Notes: generated by a model not told the origin, from the sequence alone. DNA of 64,000 nt from Saccharothrix deserti (GCF_009769385.1 NZ_VKAB01000026.1:62001-126000); one strand, 5' to 3'. Counted from the first letter of the stretch, positions 20,278-28,981 are shown. Numbers and translations: made by a program.

Positions 20278-21228
20278 ATGGATGTGGAGCTGCGGCACCT
20301 CCGCTGCCTGATCGCGATCGTCGAGTCGGGCGGCTTCACCGACGCCGCCCTGGAGCTCGGCATCTCCCAGCCCGCGGTCTCGCGCACACTCGCCACCCTG
20401 GAGGACGTGCTCGGGGTCCGGTTGCTGCGCCGGACCAGCCGGGAGGTCGTGCTCACCCCCGCCGGAGTGCGCGTGCTGGCCCGCGCGCGGCGTGTGGTCG
20501 CGGAGGTCGAGGACCTGGCGCGCGAGGCGAAGACGGGCCACGGCCGGCTCCGCATCGGCCACGCGTGGGCGGCGATGGGCGAGCACACCCTCGAGTTCCA
20601 GCGCCGCTGGGCCGAACGGCGCCCCGACGTCTCGCTGCACCTGGTGCGCACCAACTCCCCGACGGGAGGCCTCGCCGAAGGCGCCTGCGACATGGCCGTC
20701 GTGCGGACGCCGTCCGACACCGCGTGGTCCGACACCGCTCCTGGCCGGTTCGACCTGAAGCGGTTCGACCGGGCCGTCGTCGGCCTGGAGTCGCGCTACT
20801 GCGCGCTGGCCGCCGACGACCCCATGGCCCGGCGCCGCCAGCTGCGTCTCGCCGACCTCAGCGGTCGCGTCCTCGCCGTCGACCCCCGCACCGGGACGAC
20901 CACGCCCGAACTGTGGCCATCCGACAGCCGGCCTCGAGTGGAGGAAATCCACGACGTCGACGACTGGCTCGCCGTGATCGCCACCGGTCGCTGCGTCGGG
21001 GTCACCGCCGAGAGCACACTCGCCCAGTACCGACGCCCCGGCATCGTCTTCCGCCGCGTGCGCGACGCCCCGTCGATCCCGGTCTGGCTGATCTGGTGGC
21101 GCGACGACCCGCACCCGGCCACCCCGGACGTCGTCGGCCTGATCACCGAGTTGTACCGCGACCACGCCCCGACCCGCCGCGGCGCTGGTCCTTCCCCACC
21201 ATCCGAACCATCCGATCGACCGAAGTGA
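20278..21228 (+). CDS. LysR-family transcriptional regulator
   Basis: The product has 316 residues from ATG 20278. N-terminal winged HTH (LIAIVESGGFTDAALELGIS, QPAVSRTLATLEDVLGVRLL, RTSREVVLTPAG), then the linker helix and a type 2 periplasmic-binding-fold effector domain (HGRLRIGHAWAAMGEH; FDRAVVGLESRYCALAADD). It probably controls the divergent EamA transporter. Confidence 0.93.
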   Translation: MDVELRHLRCLIAIVESGGFTDAALELGISQPAVSRTLATLEDVLGVRLLRRTSREVVLTPAGVRVLARARRVVAEVEDLAREAKTGHGRLRIGHAWAAMGEHTLEFQRRWAERRPDVSLHLVRTNSPTGGLAEGACDMAVVRTPSDTAWSDTAPGRFDLKRFDRAVVGLESRYCALAADDPMARRRQLRLADLSGRVLAVDPRTGTTTPELWPSDSRPRVEEIHDVDDWLAVIATGRCVGVTAESTLAQYRRPGIVFRRVRDAPSIPVWLIWWRDDPHPATPDVVGLITELYRDHAPTRRGAGPSPPSEPSDRPK

Positions 21229-21316
21229 CGAACCGCCACCGGGAACGGCTCGGAACCTGGGGGTGGTCCCGCACGGACCCCTACGATGGCCTGATGGCCG
21301 TCCGAACGGGGTCGCG

Positions 21317-22288
21317 ATGAGCAACGTGGAGACCCACCCCTCCGAGGTGATCTGCGAGAGCACGTCCGGTGTCGCGGCGGTCGAGGTGCTGGACCCGCGC
21401 GACGTCCCGCTGGGCGGGCCGCGGGCGATGTCGGTGCGGCGCACGTTGCCGCAGCGGACGCGGTCCCTGATCGGCGCGTGGTGCTTCGCCGACCACTACG
21501 GCCCGGACGACGTCTCGCTCAGCGGCGGGATGGACGTCGCGCCGCACCCGCACACCGGGCTGCAGACCGCGAGCTGGCTGTTCAGCGGCGAGATCGAGCA
21601 CCGGGACAGCCTGGGCGTGCACGCGCTGGTGCGGCCGGGCGAGCTGAACCTGATGACCGCCGGGCACGGCATCTGCCACTCGGAGGTGTCGACCCCGGAG
21701 ACGACCGTGCTGCACGGCGTGCAGCTGTGGATCGCGCTGCCCGACGCCCACCGGGACGCGCCGCGCGACTTCCAGCACTACGCGCCCGGTGTGGTGGCGT
21801 TGGACGGGGCGACGGTGCGGGTGTTCCTCGGCTCGGTCGCGGGCGAGACGTCGCCGGTGCGCACGTTCACGCCGTTGCTGGGCGCGGAACTCGTGCTCGA
21901 ACCCGGCGCGCGGCTGGTGCTCGACGTCGACCCGGCGTTCGAGCACGGCGTGCTGGTGGACGTCGGCGCGGTGGAACTCGCGGGCACAGCGCTCGCGCGC
22001 GGCACGTTGGGTTACGTCGGTGTGGGTGCGGCCGAGCTGCACCTGGCCAACGTCGCCGACGTCCCGGCGCGGGTGGTCCTGCTCGGCGGCGAACCGCTAG
22101 GCGAGGACCTCGTGATGTGGTGGAACTTCGTCGGCCGCAGCCACGACGAGATCGTCACGTTCCGCGACCAGTGGCAGGCGGAGTCGGAGCGGTTCGGCCG
22201 GGTCGAGGGTTACCCCGGCGACCGCCTGCCCGCTCCCCCGCTGCCGATGGGCCGCCTCCGTCCGCGCGGCAACCCACCCGCCCGTTGA
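21317..22288 (+). CDS. Pirin family protein
   Basis: The product has 323 residues from ATG 21317. Bicupin: the N-terminal cupin has the metal-site pattern APHPHTGLQTASWLFSGEIE and RPGELNLMTAGHGICHSE, followed by the pirin C-terminal cupin. Bacterial pirins include quercetin dioxygenases and redox-responsive regulators of pyruvate metabolism; the role here cannot be told. The first unit of a 14-bp tandem repeat overlaps the stop codon. Confidence 0.93.
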   Translation: MSNVETHPSEVICESTSGVAAVEVLDPRDVPLGGPRAMSVRRTLPQRTRSLIGAWCFADHYGPDDVSLSGGMDVAPHPHTGLQTASWLFSGEIEHRDSLGVHALVRPGELNLMTAGHGICHSEVSTPETTVLHGVQLWIALPDAHRDAPRDFQHYAPGVVALDGATVRVFLGSVAGETSPVRTFTPLLGAELVLEPGARLVLDVDPAFEHGVLVDVGAVELAGTALARGTLGYVGVGAAELHLANVADVPARVVLLGGEPLGEDLVMWWNFVGRSHDEIVTFRDQWQAESERFGRVEGYPGDRLPAPPLPMGRLRPRGNPPAR

Positions 22289-22342
22289 GTCCGATCAGGC
22301 GAGTCCGATCAGGCGAGTCCGACCAGGCGGGTCCGATCAGGC
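22287..22342 (+). repeat. Four tandem 14-bp repeats
   Basis: GAGTCCGATCAGGC occurs twice exactly (22287-22300, 22301-22314), then with one change each at 22315-22328 (GACCAGG) and 22329-22342 (GGGTCC). The array starts on the pirin stop codon and ends 60 bp before the convergent APH stop. Confidence 0.9.
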
Positions 22343-22401
22343 ACACCGTGCCTCACACCCGCCAGGTCACGCCGTCACACCCCCGAGTCGGGCCGAGTGC
22401 C

Positions 22402-23316
22402 TCACACCTCGGGTTCCGGTCGGTGCAGCAGGACCGTGGCGATGGCGACCTGGACCGCGTTCAGCGCGGTTTCGCCGTCTTCGATGTCCCACAGCGCGTT
22501 CTGGAGCACGCGACCGAGCGTCCAGGCCGTGGCGCGGTCGCGGTCGAGGTCCAGCACGTCGGTGAGCAGGTCGAAGCGGCGCAGGACGGCGCGGGGGACG
22601 TCACCGGTGGCCACCACGTCGTCCCAGCGGTTGTCGAGGGCGGGCAGGAGGTCGAAACCCGGGTCGCCGGCCAGCGGTTCGGGGTCGATGGCCAGCCACG
22701 GTTCCCGGTCGCCGGCGAGGATGTTGTCGTAGTGCAGGTCCCAGTGCAGCAGGCGGTCGCCCGCGTCGTCCACGAGCTCTGCCACGGCGGACGCGCACGT
22801 GCGCAGCAGGCGTTGGTCGGCCGGGTCGCGCAACGCCGGGACGGCGCTCGGCACCTGGTCGAGCATGGCCGCGGCGATGTCGGTCAGCCGGCGCACGCCC
22901 GGCGGCGCGGGCACGGCGACCAGGCGGGCGAGCAGGTCGGCGAGGACGCGCATGGCGGCGGTGTCGTCGGCGACGGTGGACAGCGGACGGCTCGCGTCCA
23001 GCCGTTCCAGCAGCATGACGCCCGCCTCGTGGTCGAGCAGGCGGACCGCGCCGTTGCCATCCCACGTGCGCAGGCCGACGGGTGCGGCGGCGTTGTCCTC
23101 GGTGACGGGTTGCAGCTTGAGCACGGCGGGCGTGCCGTCCGCGCGCACCACCGGCAGCACGAGCGACGCCATGCCGTGCGCGGTGGGGCCGTCCGGCCGC
23201 AACGCCCAGCGTTCGAGGAAGTCGGCGGCCTGGGCGGGCAGCGCGGCGAGCCACGCCCGGCCGGACTCGGTGCGGTGGTACGAGGCGGTCAGCGCCTCCG
23301 GGACCTCGATCCTCAC
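22402..23316 (-). CDS. Aminoglycoside/hydroxyurea-type phosphotransferase (APH(6) family)
   Basis: The product has 304 residues from GTG 23316 (VRIEVPEALTASY). The family signature is intact: GVMLLERLDASRPL, catalytic loop RLLHWDLHYDNILA and the DPEPLAGDPGFDLLPAL metal motif. Members phosphorylate streptomycin or hydroxyurea, but most actinomycete copies have no assigned substrate. It overlaps the YnfA gene by 4 bp (GTGA). It is the intact paralogue of the deleted copy at 14114-14683. Confidence 0.88.
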   Translation of the reverse strand: MRIEVPEALTASYHRTESGRAWLAALPAQAADFLERWALRPDGPTAHGMASLVLPVVRADGTPAVLKLQPVTEDNAAAPVGLRTWDGNGAVRLLDHEAGVMLLERLDASRPLSTVADDTAAMRVLADLLARLVAVPAPPGVRRLTDIAAAMLDQVPSAVPALRDPADQRLLRTCASAVAELVDDAGDRLLHWDLHYDNILAGDREPWLAIDPEPLAGDPGFDLLPALDNRWDDVVATGDVPRAVLRRFDLLTDVLDLDRDRATAWTLGRVLQNALWDIEDGETALNAVQVAIATVLLHRPEPEV

Positions 23317-23645
23317 GGGCGCGGCGCGTACATGATCACGGCCACGCCGACGAGGCAGATCGCCGCGCCGACGTAGTCCCACCGGTCGGGCCGGAACTTG
23401 TCCACGATCACGCCCCAGGCGAGCGATCCGGCCACGAACACCCCGCCGTACGCGGCGAGGATGCGGCCGAAGTGGGCGTCGGGCTGCAACGTCGCCACGA
23501 ACCCGTACAAGCCGAGCGACAGCACACCCGCGCCGATCCAGAGCAGACCCCGGTGCTCGCGCACGCCCTGCCAGACGAGCCACGCGCCACCGATCTCGGT
23601 GAGCGCGGCCAGCACGAACAACACCAGCGAGCGGACCACGGTCAT
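23313..23645 (-). CDS. YnfA/UPF0060 small membrane protein
   Basis: The product has 110 residues and four membrane helices (SLVLFVLAALTEIGGAWLVW; LWIGAGVLSLGLYGFVATL; RILAAYGGVFVAGSLAWG; YVGAAICLVGVAVIMYAP), the full UPF0060 length. The AYGGVFVAGSLAWG motif is diagnostic. Members are related to SMR-like multidrug exporters. First gene of a two-gene unit with APH. Confidence 0.93.
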   Translation of the reverse strand: MTVVRSLVLFVLAALTEIGGAWLVWQGVREHRGLLWIGAGVLSLGLYGFVATLQPDAHFGRILAAYGGVFVAGSLAWGVIVDKFRPDRWDYVGAAICLVGVAVIMYAPRP

Positions 23646-23699
23646 GATCGCGACGATAGCCCGCTCACGGAATCACTTGACAAGACCCACCCTCGTTGC

Positions 23700-23725
23700 G
23701 AACGCTTGTTCATGAACACACGTTC
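23700..23725. promoter_or_regulatory. 26-bp near-perfect palindrome, candidate TetR operator
   Basis: Outer arms GAACG (23700-23704) and CGTTC (23721-23725) flank the perfect core TGTTCATGAACA (23707-23718); 22 of 26 positions are symmetric. It lies 19 bp before the methyltransferase start and just downstream of TTGACA (23677-23682). The TetR gene two genes downstream in the same unit is the natural candidate to bind it. Confidence 0.5.
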
Positions 23726-23744
23726 ACAACGAGGGGATCGCGCC

Positions 23745-24554
23745 GTGCCGAACATCCTCAACACCCACCAGGCCGAGGCGTGGAACGGGTACGAAGGCAG
23801 CCACTGGGCCGACAACCAGGCCCGCTACGACGCCGTGAACAGCGGTTTCAACGACATGCTGCGCACCGCCGCCGGTATCGGGCCGCACCACCGGGTGCTC
23901 GACGTCGGCTGCGGCAACGGGCAGGTCACCCGGCTGGCGGCCCGCCGCGCCGCACATGCGACCGGCGTCGACCTGTCCGGCCCGATGCTCGCCCGCGCAC
24001 GGGCGTCCGCGGTGGAGGAAGGCCTCGGCAACGTCGTGTTCGAGCAGGGCGACGCGCAGGTCTTCCCGTTCCCGCCGCACACCTTCGACGTCGCGCTGAG
24101 CCGGTTCGGGATCATGTTCTTCGCCGACCCGGTCGCGGCGTTCTCCAACATCCGCAGCGCGCTGCGCCCCGGTGGACGGCTGGCGTTCCTGTCGATGCGC
24201 GACTTCGGCCACCTCGCCAACGTGCTCGCGGCGCTGGGCGACTGGCCGGCGTCCAGCGACTCCGGGCCGTTGTCGCTGTCCGACCCGGCCGTGATCGACC
24301 GCGTGCTCATCGGCGCGGGCTTCACCGACGTCGAGGCCGAGGCGGTGGAGGCGGACCAGGTGTGGGGCCGTGACGTCGCGGACGCGACGGACTTCATCAT
24401 GGGCTGGGGCCCGGTGAAGTTCGCCCTGCGCGACGTCCCGCCGTCTACTGTGGACGAACTCCGGGGAGCCGTGGCGGAGGCGCTCACGCCCTACGCCGAT
24501 GCCGACGCGGTGCGGCTGCGCGGTACCGCCCGGCTCGTGACGGCGACGGCCTGA
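23745..24554 (+). CDS. SAM-dependent class I methyltransferase
   Basis: The product has 269 residues from GTG 23745, with GAGGGG about 8 nt upstream. Motif I is HRVLDVGCGNGQVTRLA, motif II VDLSGPMLARARA, motif III near FEQGDAQVFPFPPHTFDVAL, and post-motif ALRPGGRLAFLSM. Of UbiE/COQ5-like small-molecule type; substrate unknown. It probably forms a unit with the following two genes (3 bp gap, then overlap) under the palindrome at 23700. Confidence 0.92.
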   Translation: MPNILNTHQAEAWNGYEGSHWADNQARYDAVNSGFNDMLRTAAGIGPHHRVLDVGCGNGQVTRLAARRAAHATGVDLSGPMLARARASAVEEGLGNVVFEQGDAQVFPFPPHTFDVALSRFGIMFFADPVAAFSNIRSALRPGGRLAFLSMRDFGHLANVLAALGDWPASSDSGPLSLSDPAVIDRVLIGAGFTDVEAEAVEADQVWGRDVADATDFIMGWGPVKFALRDVPPSTVDELRGAVAEALTPYADADAVRLRGTARLVTATA

Positions 24555-24556
24555 CG

Positions 24557-25258
24557 GTGGCGCGCATCGTCATCTTCGGCGGCTACGGCGCGGTGGGTCG
24601 CGAGGCGGCGGCCGTGCTGTCGCCGTCGCTGTCGCTGTCGCCGTCGCACGAGGTCGTGGTCGCGGGTCGCAACCCGGCCAAGGCGGTCCCGGGCACCACG
24701 ACGTTGCGCGTGGACCTGCGCGACGACGCCGACGTGCAACGCGCCCTGGACGGCACCTACGCGGTGCTGATGTGCGCCGAAGTCGACAACGCCCGGATCG
24801 CGCGTGCCTGCCTGGAACGCGGCGTGCACTACGTCGACGTGACGGCGTCCCGCCGAACCGTCTCCGCCATCCAGGCACTGGACGGTGACGCGACCGCGCT
24901 GCTCAGCGTCGGCTTGGCGCCCGGCGTCACGAACCTGCTGGCCCGGCACGCCGTAGAGCTGACCGGCGCACGTGACGTCGAGATCGGCGTGCTGCTGGGC
25001 AGCGACGGGTTCGCGGTGACCGTGTCGGCGGGCGGGGTGACGTGCGCGTTCAGCGGACGCCGGCAGAGCCGGGCCACGAGTGTCGTGGCGGCGCTGTTGG
25101 TGAACCGACTACCCGCGCTGCCGAACGGCGTGTGGCACGTGGACCAGGTCGTCGACCCGGTCGAGTTCCTGACCGAGGCTGCCGGGCACGGCTTCCACCT
25201 CCACCTACCGCCTACGATGCAGCACGATGGCACCGCGACGAGCAGCAGCACTGCGTGA
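24557..25258 (+). pseudogene. Saccharopine-dehydrogenase-like protein, internally deleted
   Basis: The frame is open for 233 codons. The N-terminal Rossmann fold is intact (MARIVIFGGYGAVGREAA; VHYVDVTASRRTVSAI; GLAPGVTNLLARHAV), and so is the C-terminal segment (FSGRRQSRATSVVAAL; GVWHVDQVVDPVEFL). Full-length relatives have ~340 residues; about 100 residues of the substrate domain are missing between VLLGSDG and FAVTV. The reading frame is kept, so a short protein could be made, but the active-site domain is incomplete. It overlaps the TetR start by 32 bp. A CTGTCG/CCGTCG hexamer run near 24617-24646 encodes LSPSLSLSPS. Confidence 0.6.
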
Positions 25259-25847
25259 CGGCGACGTGAGCCTGCGCGACCACCTGATCGCCGCGGCCAC
25301 CCGCCTCATCGCCGAACGCGGCACCGCCGGGCTCACCGTCCGCGACATCGCCCGCGCGGCCGACGTGGCGGTCGGCGTGCTCTACAACCACTTCGCGGAC
25401 AAGGAAGAACTGCTCGCGCTCGCCCTGCACGAGCACGTCCGCGCGGTGGAGCGGCGCATCGGGAAGCCGGCCACCGACGGCTCGCTAGCCGAGAACCTGC
25501 ACGCCTTCGTCACGCACGCCCTGGCCGTGCACGCGGCGTTCCTGCCCGCGTTCGCCGGTCTGGTGGGGCAACCGGAGGTGTTCGCCCGGTTCGAGGCGTT
25601 GCCGAACCCGATGGCGGACGGACGCGGCCTGCACGCGGCGCTGGCCGAGTACCTGCGCACCGAGCAGGACCGGGGCCGGGTCGCGGCGGACACCGATCTC
25701 GACGCGGTCGCCACCCTGGTCATCGGCGCGTGCCACGAACTGGTCCTCCCCCGCCTCTACCGCGGCACGACCACGCCCGTGGAAGTGCCGCCGGGATACG
25801 TCGAGTCGCTGGTGAAAACCGTGCTGAACGGCATCACACCGCGCTAG
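25227..25847 (+). CDS. TetR-family transcriptional regulator
   Basis: The product has 206 residues. N-terminal HTH at residues ~18-62 (LIAAATRLIAERGTAGLTVR; DIARAADVAVGVLYNHFADK). The ligand-binding C-terminal domain is of generic TetR type. It is last in the methyltransferase/dehydrogenase unit; I infer autoregulation through the palindrome at 23700-23725. Confidence 0.92.
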   Translation: MAPRRAAALRDGDVSLRDHLIAAATRLIAERGTAGLTVRDIARAADVAVGVLYNHFADKEELLALALHEHVRAVERRIGKPATDGSLAENLHAFVTHALAVHAAFLPAFAGLVGQPEVFARFEALPNPMADGRGLHAALAEYLRTEQDRGRVAADTDLDAVATLVIGACHELVLPRLYRGTTTPVEVPPGYVESLVKTVLNGITPR

Positions 25848-25856
25848 GCACCCGGT

Positions 25857-26240
25857 TGTGCGGCCTCGCCGGAGGCCCGGCCGATCGCGGTCGACGGGCT
25901 GCCGCCGCCGGCCGGGCTGCTCCGCGCGCTGGGTGTGGCGAGCGAGCACATCCCGCCGGAACTCCAGGACCGGGCGCGGCTGTGGCGTGCGAACAGGGTC
26001 TCGCGGACGTTCCGCGGCTTCGGAGCGGCCCACAGCGTGGGCCGCGTGCTGGATGAGCTGGGCACCACCTACCGCGACCTGGGCCGGGACGACGCGGCGT
26101 CGTGCTGGGTTGAGGCGCTGCGGATCTTCGAGGCGCTACCGCCAGTGAGCGCTGAAGCCCTCGCCGACCACACCCGGCGGAATCTGACCGGCCCTATTCG
26201 ACCTGGCTCTGCACCTCCGACCCCGTCAGGGTCCGGCTGA
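25857..26240 (+). pseudogene. NB-ARC/TPR (AfsR-like) regulator remnant
   Basis: The open frame reads AVDGLPPPAGLLRALGV and IPPELQDRARLWRANRV, the pattern just after the P-loop of actinomycete NB-ARC proteins. After a junction it continues LDELGTTYRDLGRDDAASCW and EALRIFEAL, a C-terminal TPR unit. The P-loop itself and about 500 residues between these parts are missing. No start codon or promoter is evident. A decayed regulator or signalling ATPase. Confidence 0.55.
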
Positions 26241-26355
26241 CCACGAGCCGCAGAGCGTCCGCCAGTTGCTCCGCCGGGATCGCGGCGAGGTCGCCCAGCG
26301 GGATCGCGGTCACGTCGGGGACCTTCGCCTCGATGTCGGCGCGATGATCGGACAT
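26194..26355 (-). CDS. FxSxx-COOH-like small peptide
   Basis: A 53-residue product with a strong ribosome site (GGGGAGG). The segment VPDVTAIPLGDLAAIPAEQL then ADALRLVV matches the leader-like region of FxSxx-COOH peptides, precursors modified by a radical SAM/SPASM enzyme. The C-terminus reads EVQSQVE and lacks the usual Phe of FxSxx, so core identity is doubtful. No maturase is within the window. Alternatively a stand-alone regulator-like peptide. Confidence 0.5.
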   Translation of the reverse strand: MSDHRADIEAKVPDVTAIPLGDLAAIPAEQLADALRLVVSRTLTGSEVQSQVE

Positions 26356-26396
26356 GGCGGCCTCCCCTGCTCGGAGGCCACCATCATGGCACCGGT

Positions 26397-27164
26397 TCAG
26401 TGGTGGGCGGCCAAGGCGCGGCCGATGAAGTGGGCGCTCAGGGTGGCGAAGATGTACGCCTGCAGCACCTGGATCAGCGCTTCCAGCATGGTGATCCCGA
26501 TCGCCAGCGCGAAGCTGACCGCGGCCAGCGGTTTCAGCAGCGGATCGGCTTCGAGGAGCAGGAACTCGCCCCCGAGCACGAACACCATGACCAGCAGGTG
26601 GCCCGCGAACATCGCGGCGAACACCCGGATCGCCAGGTTCACCGGGTCGAAGAAGAACTTGAGGATCACCTCGGTGGGGATCAGCAGCAGCCACAGCACC
26701 GGTTTCGGCACGTCCGGGATGACGAACTGGTTGCGCAGGTAGCCGACGAGGCCGTGCCGCCGGATGCCGACGAAGTGGTAGAGCGGGAACACGATCAGCA
26801 GCGCGACCGCGGCGGGGAAGCCGATGTGCGCCATGGTCGGGAACTGCACCAGCGGCACGATCCCGAAGATGTTGTTCACCAGCACGAACGTGAACAGGGA
26901 CACGATCAGCGGCACGTACGGCCGGAAGTCGTTGGCGCCGATCTGCTCACGGGCGATCGAGTTGCGGCCGAAGTCGTAGATCGACTCGGCGGCGAACTGC
27001 AGCCTGCCCGGCACCAGCTTGAGGTTGCGACTCGTGATCAGGAAGAACGCGGAGATGATCACCACCGACAGCACGACGAGGACCATTGGTTTGGTCACCC
27101 AGCCGAAGATCGCCGGCGGGAAGAAGTCCGCCGGACCCGGCGGCGTGAAGGTGTTGTCGGCCAT
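26397..27164 (-). CDS. atpB: ATP synthase F0 subunit a, stand-alone copy
   Basis: The product has 255 residues with about six membrane helices; full length for the family. The proton-path region FFFDPVNLAIRVFAAMFAGH carries the conserved Arg (in AIRVFA), and the last helix (LEALIQVLQAYIFATLSAHF) carries the conserved Gln/Tyr pattern. No atpE, atpF or F1 genes are adjacent, unlike the normal actinomycete operon. This is therefore probably a second, orphan copy, or the operon is split. No obvious partner. Confidence 0.93.
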   Translation of the reverse strand: MADNTFTPPGPADFFPPAIFGWVTKPMVLVVLSVVIISAFFLITSRNLKLVPGRLQFAAESIYDFGRNSIAREQIGANDFRPYVPLIVSLFTFVLVNNIFGIVPLVQFPTMAHIGFPAAVALLIVFPLYHFVGIRRHGLVGYLRNQFVIPDVPKPVLWLLLIPTEVILKFFFDPVNLAIRVFAAMFAGHLLVMVFVLGGEFLLLEADPLLKPLAAVSFALAIGITMLEALIQVLQAYIFATLSAHFIGRALAAHH

Positions 27165-27257
27165 GGGCGCCCCCGTCCAAGGTCTTGCGTTCGACCCTAG
27201 CGGAGCGCCGCGGTCGTGAACACTGTGTTTCCACAGGTGCGCGGGAGGGGAGTCGTC

Positions 27258-27920
27258 GTGGGGTTCTGGAAGTCACGCCCGGAGCCGGAGCCGTTCGTGG
27301 ACCGGGCGCAGGCACGGCTCGCGTTCATGCTCGCGGAGTACAACACCATCCGCACCGAGCTGGTGGCGGCGGTGTCGACGCAGCAGACCGTGATGACGTA
27401 CGGGTTGGCCGCGATCGCGGTGATCTACTCGGGTCTGCTGGCGTCGTGGTCGAACGTGCCCGTGCGGACCGGCATCCTGAGCCTGGCGCCGGTGTTGCTG
27501 GTCTTCCTGTGGTTCGTCTGGTTCGGCGAGGTGCAGCGGTTAGGGCGGGCGCGGTGGTTCCTGTGGGAGCTGGAGCAGAAGGTGAACGCGCTCCTCAAGC
27601 CCGACCAGGACGTGCCGTCCGGCTCGACGTTGCCCGCGTCCGACGTGCTGCACTGGGAGAGCTGGGTGCGCGGGCGGAATCGGTGGCGCACGAATGTGCA
27701 CTCCCGCCCGGCCTACCACCTGGCCACCGGGCTGCTGTGCGGCACGGGGCTCGGTACCACGGTGTTGTCGGTGGTGTTGAGCCAGGTGTCGCGCCCGCCG
27801 GCCCCGTTGCAGGTGTTGGTGTTCGGCGGGGCGGCCGTGTTCTTGGCGATGCTCTGGTACGCGTGGTTCGCGTTCCGGCGCAACCCGTTCCTCGGCAACG
27901 GGAAGCCGATCACCGGCTGA
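27258..27920 (+). CDS. Hypothetical membrane protein
   Basis: The product has 220 residues from GTG 27258 with GGGAGGGGAG upstream. An N-terminal soluble helix (RAQARLAFMLAEYNTIRTEL) is followed by two helices (VMTYGLAAIAVIYSGLLAS; GILSLAPVLLVFLWFVWF), a polar middle, and two more helices near the C-terminus. Similar four-helix proteins of unknown role occur in actinomycetes. The stop lies inside the end of the convergent acetate kinase gene (11 bp overlap). Confidence 0.7.
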   Translation: MGFWKSRPEPEPFVDRAQARLAFMLAEYNTIRTELVAAVSTQQTVMTYGLAAIAVIYSGLLASWSNVPVRTGILSLAPVLLVFLWFVWFGEVQRLGRARWFLWELEQKVNALLKPDQDVPSGSTLPASDVLHWESWVRGRNRWRTNVHSRPAYHLATGLLCGTGLGTTVLSVVLSQVSRPPAPLQVLVFGGAAVFLAMLWYAWFAFRRNPFLGNGKPITG

Positions 27921-28980
27921 GCGCCCGGCGGGTGCCGTGCGCGATCTCCAGGTCTTCGCGTGCGGTGACGACGAGGGTCCGGGCGGCGGCGTCCGGGCCG
28001 GTGATGTCGGTGTCGCCGTCGACGTGCTCGTTGCGGTCCGCGTCGACGGTGACGCCGAGGAAACCCAGGCGTTCGGCGGCACGTCGGCGGACGGTGGCGG
28101 ACTTCTCGCCCACGCCGCCGGTGAACGCGAGGACGTCGAGGCCGCCGAGAGCTGCGGTCATGGCGGCGATGCCCGCCACCAGCCGGTGGGTGTAAACGTC
28201 CAGTGCCAGCACCGCGTCGGGGTCGCCTTCGGCCGCCTTGGCGTCGATCTCGCGCATGTCGCCGGTGCCGGCCAGGGCGGTGAGGCCGGAGCGCTTCTCC
28301 AGCACGGTGGCGACCTCGTGCGGTGGCAGGTTCTCGTGCTCCTCCAGCCACAGCACCAGACCGGGGTCGACCGTGCCCGACCTGGTGGCCATGACCAGGC
28401 CTTCCAGCGGGGTGAAGCCCATGGTGGTGTCGATGCTGCGGCCGTCGGCGATCGCGGTCAGGGACGCGCCCGCGCCCAGGTGGCAGGTGACGAGCCGCAG
28501 GCCGGGCGACAGCAGTTCGGCCACGCGCCGCGCGCTGTAGGCGTGGGAGAGGCCGTGGAAGCCGTAGCGCCGGATGGCGTACCGGTCGCGCCACTCCTTC
28601 GGCACGGCGTAAGTGGTCGCCGCGGCGGGGATGGTGGTGTGGAACGCGGTGTCGAAGCACGCGACCGCCGGGACGTCCGGGAGCAGGTCGCCCACCGCGT
28701 CCAGCCCGGCCAACGATTTCGGCTGGTGCAGGGGCGCGAGGGCGGTCAGGTCGAACAGCGCCCGGCGGACGAGGTCGTCGACGACGACCGGGTCGGTGAA
28801 CCGGGTGCCGCCGTGGACCACGCGGTGACCGACGGCGTCCGGCTTCGGCCAGTCCTCGAGCACGTCGCCGAGTTGCGCGGCGTCCGGTTCGACGTCGGCG
28901 GTGCGCTCCACCTCGTCGTCGGCCGCCAGCAGCCGCAGCTTCAGGCTGGACGAGCCCGCGTTGACGATCAGGACCCGCAC
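27910..28980 (-). CDS. ackA: Acetate kinase
   Basis: The product has 356 residues from GTG 28980, one base after the phosphoketolase stop. ASKHA signatures: VLIVNAGSSSLKLRL, YGFHGLSHAYSARR, VTCHLGAGASLTAI, FTGGVGEKSATVR. It converts acetyl phosphate plus ADP to acetate and ATP. Cotranscribed with phosphoketolase, it completes an ATP-yielding bypass of lower glycolysis. About 40 residues shorter than E. coli AckA, as usual for phosphoketolase-linked copies. Confidence 0.96.
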   Translation of the reverse strand: MRVLIVNAGSSSLKLRLLAADDEVERTADVEPDAAQLGDVLEDWPKPDAVGHRVVHGGTRFTDPVVVDDLVRRALFDLTALAPLHQPKSLAGLDAVGDLLPDVPAVACFDTAFHTTIPAAATTYAVPKEWRDRYAIRRYGFHGLSHAYSARRVAELLSPGLRLVTCHLGAGASLTAIADGRSIDTTMGFTPLEGLVMATRSGTVDPGLVLWLEEHENLPPHEVATVLEKRSGLTALAGTGDMREIDAKAAEGDPDAVLALDVYTHRLVAGIAAMTAALGGLDVLAFTGGVGEKSATVRRRAAERLGFLGVTVDADRNEHVDGDTDITGPDAAARTLVVTAREDLEIAHGTRRALSR

Positions 28981-28981
28981 G

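Noticed and set aside
22287..22342. Short tandem units as a CRISPR remnant
   Set aside because: Units are directly adjacent without spacers.
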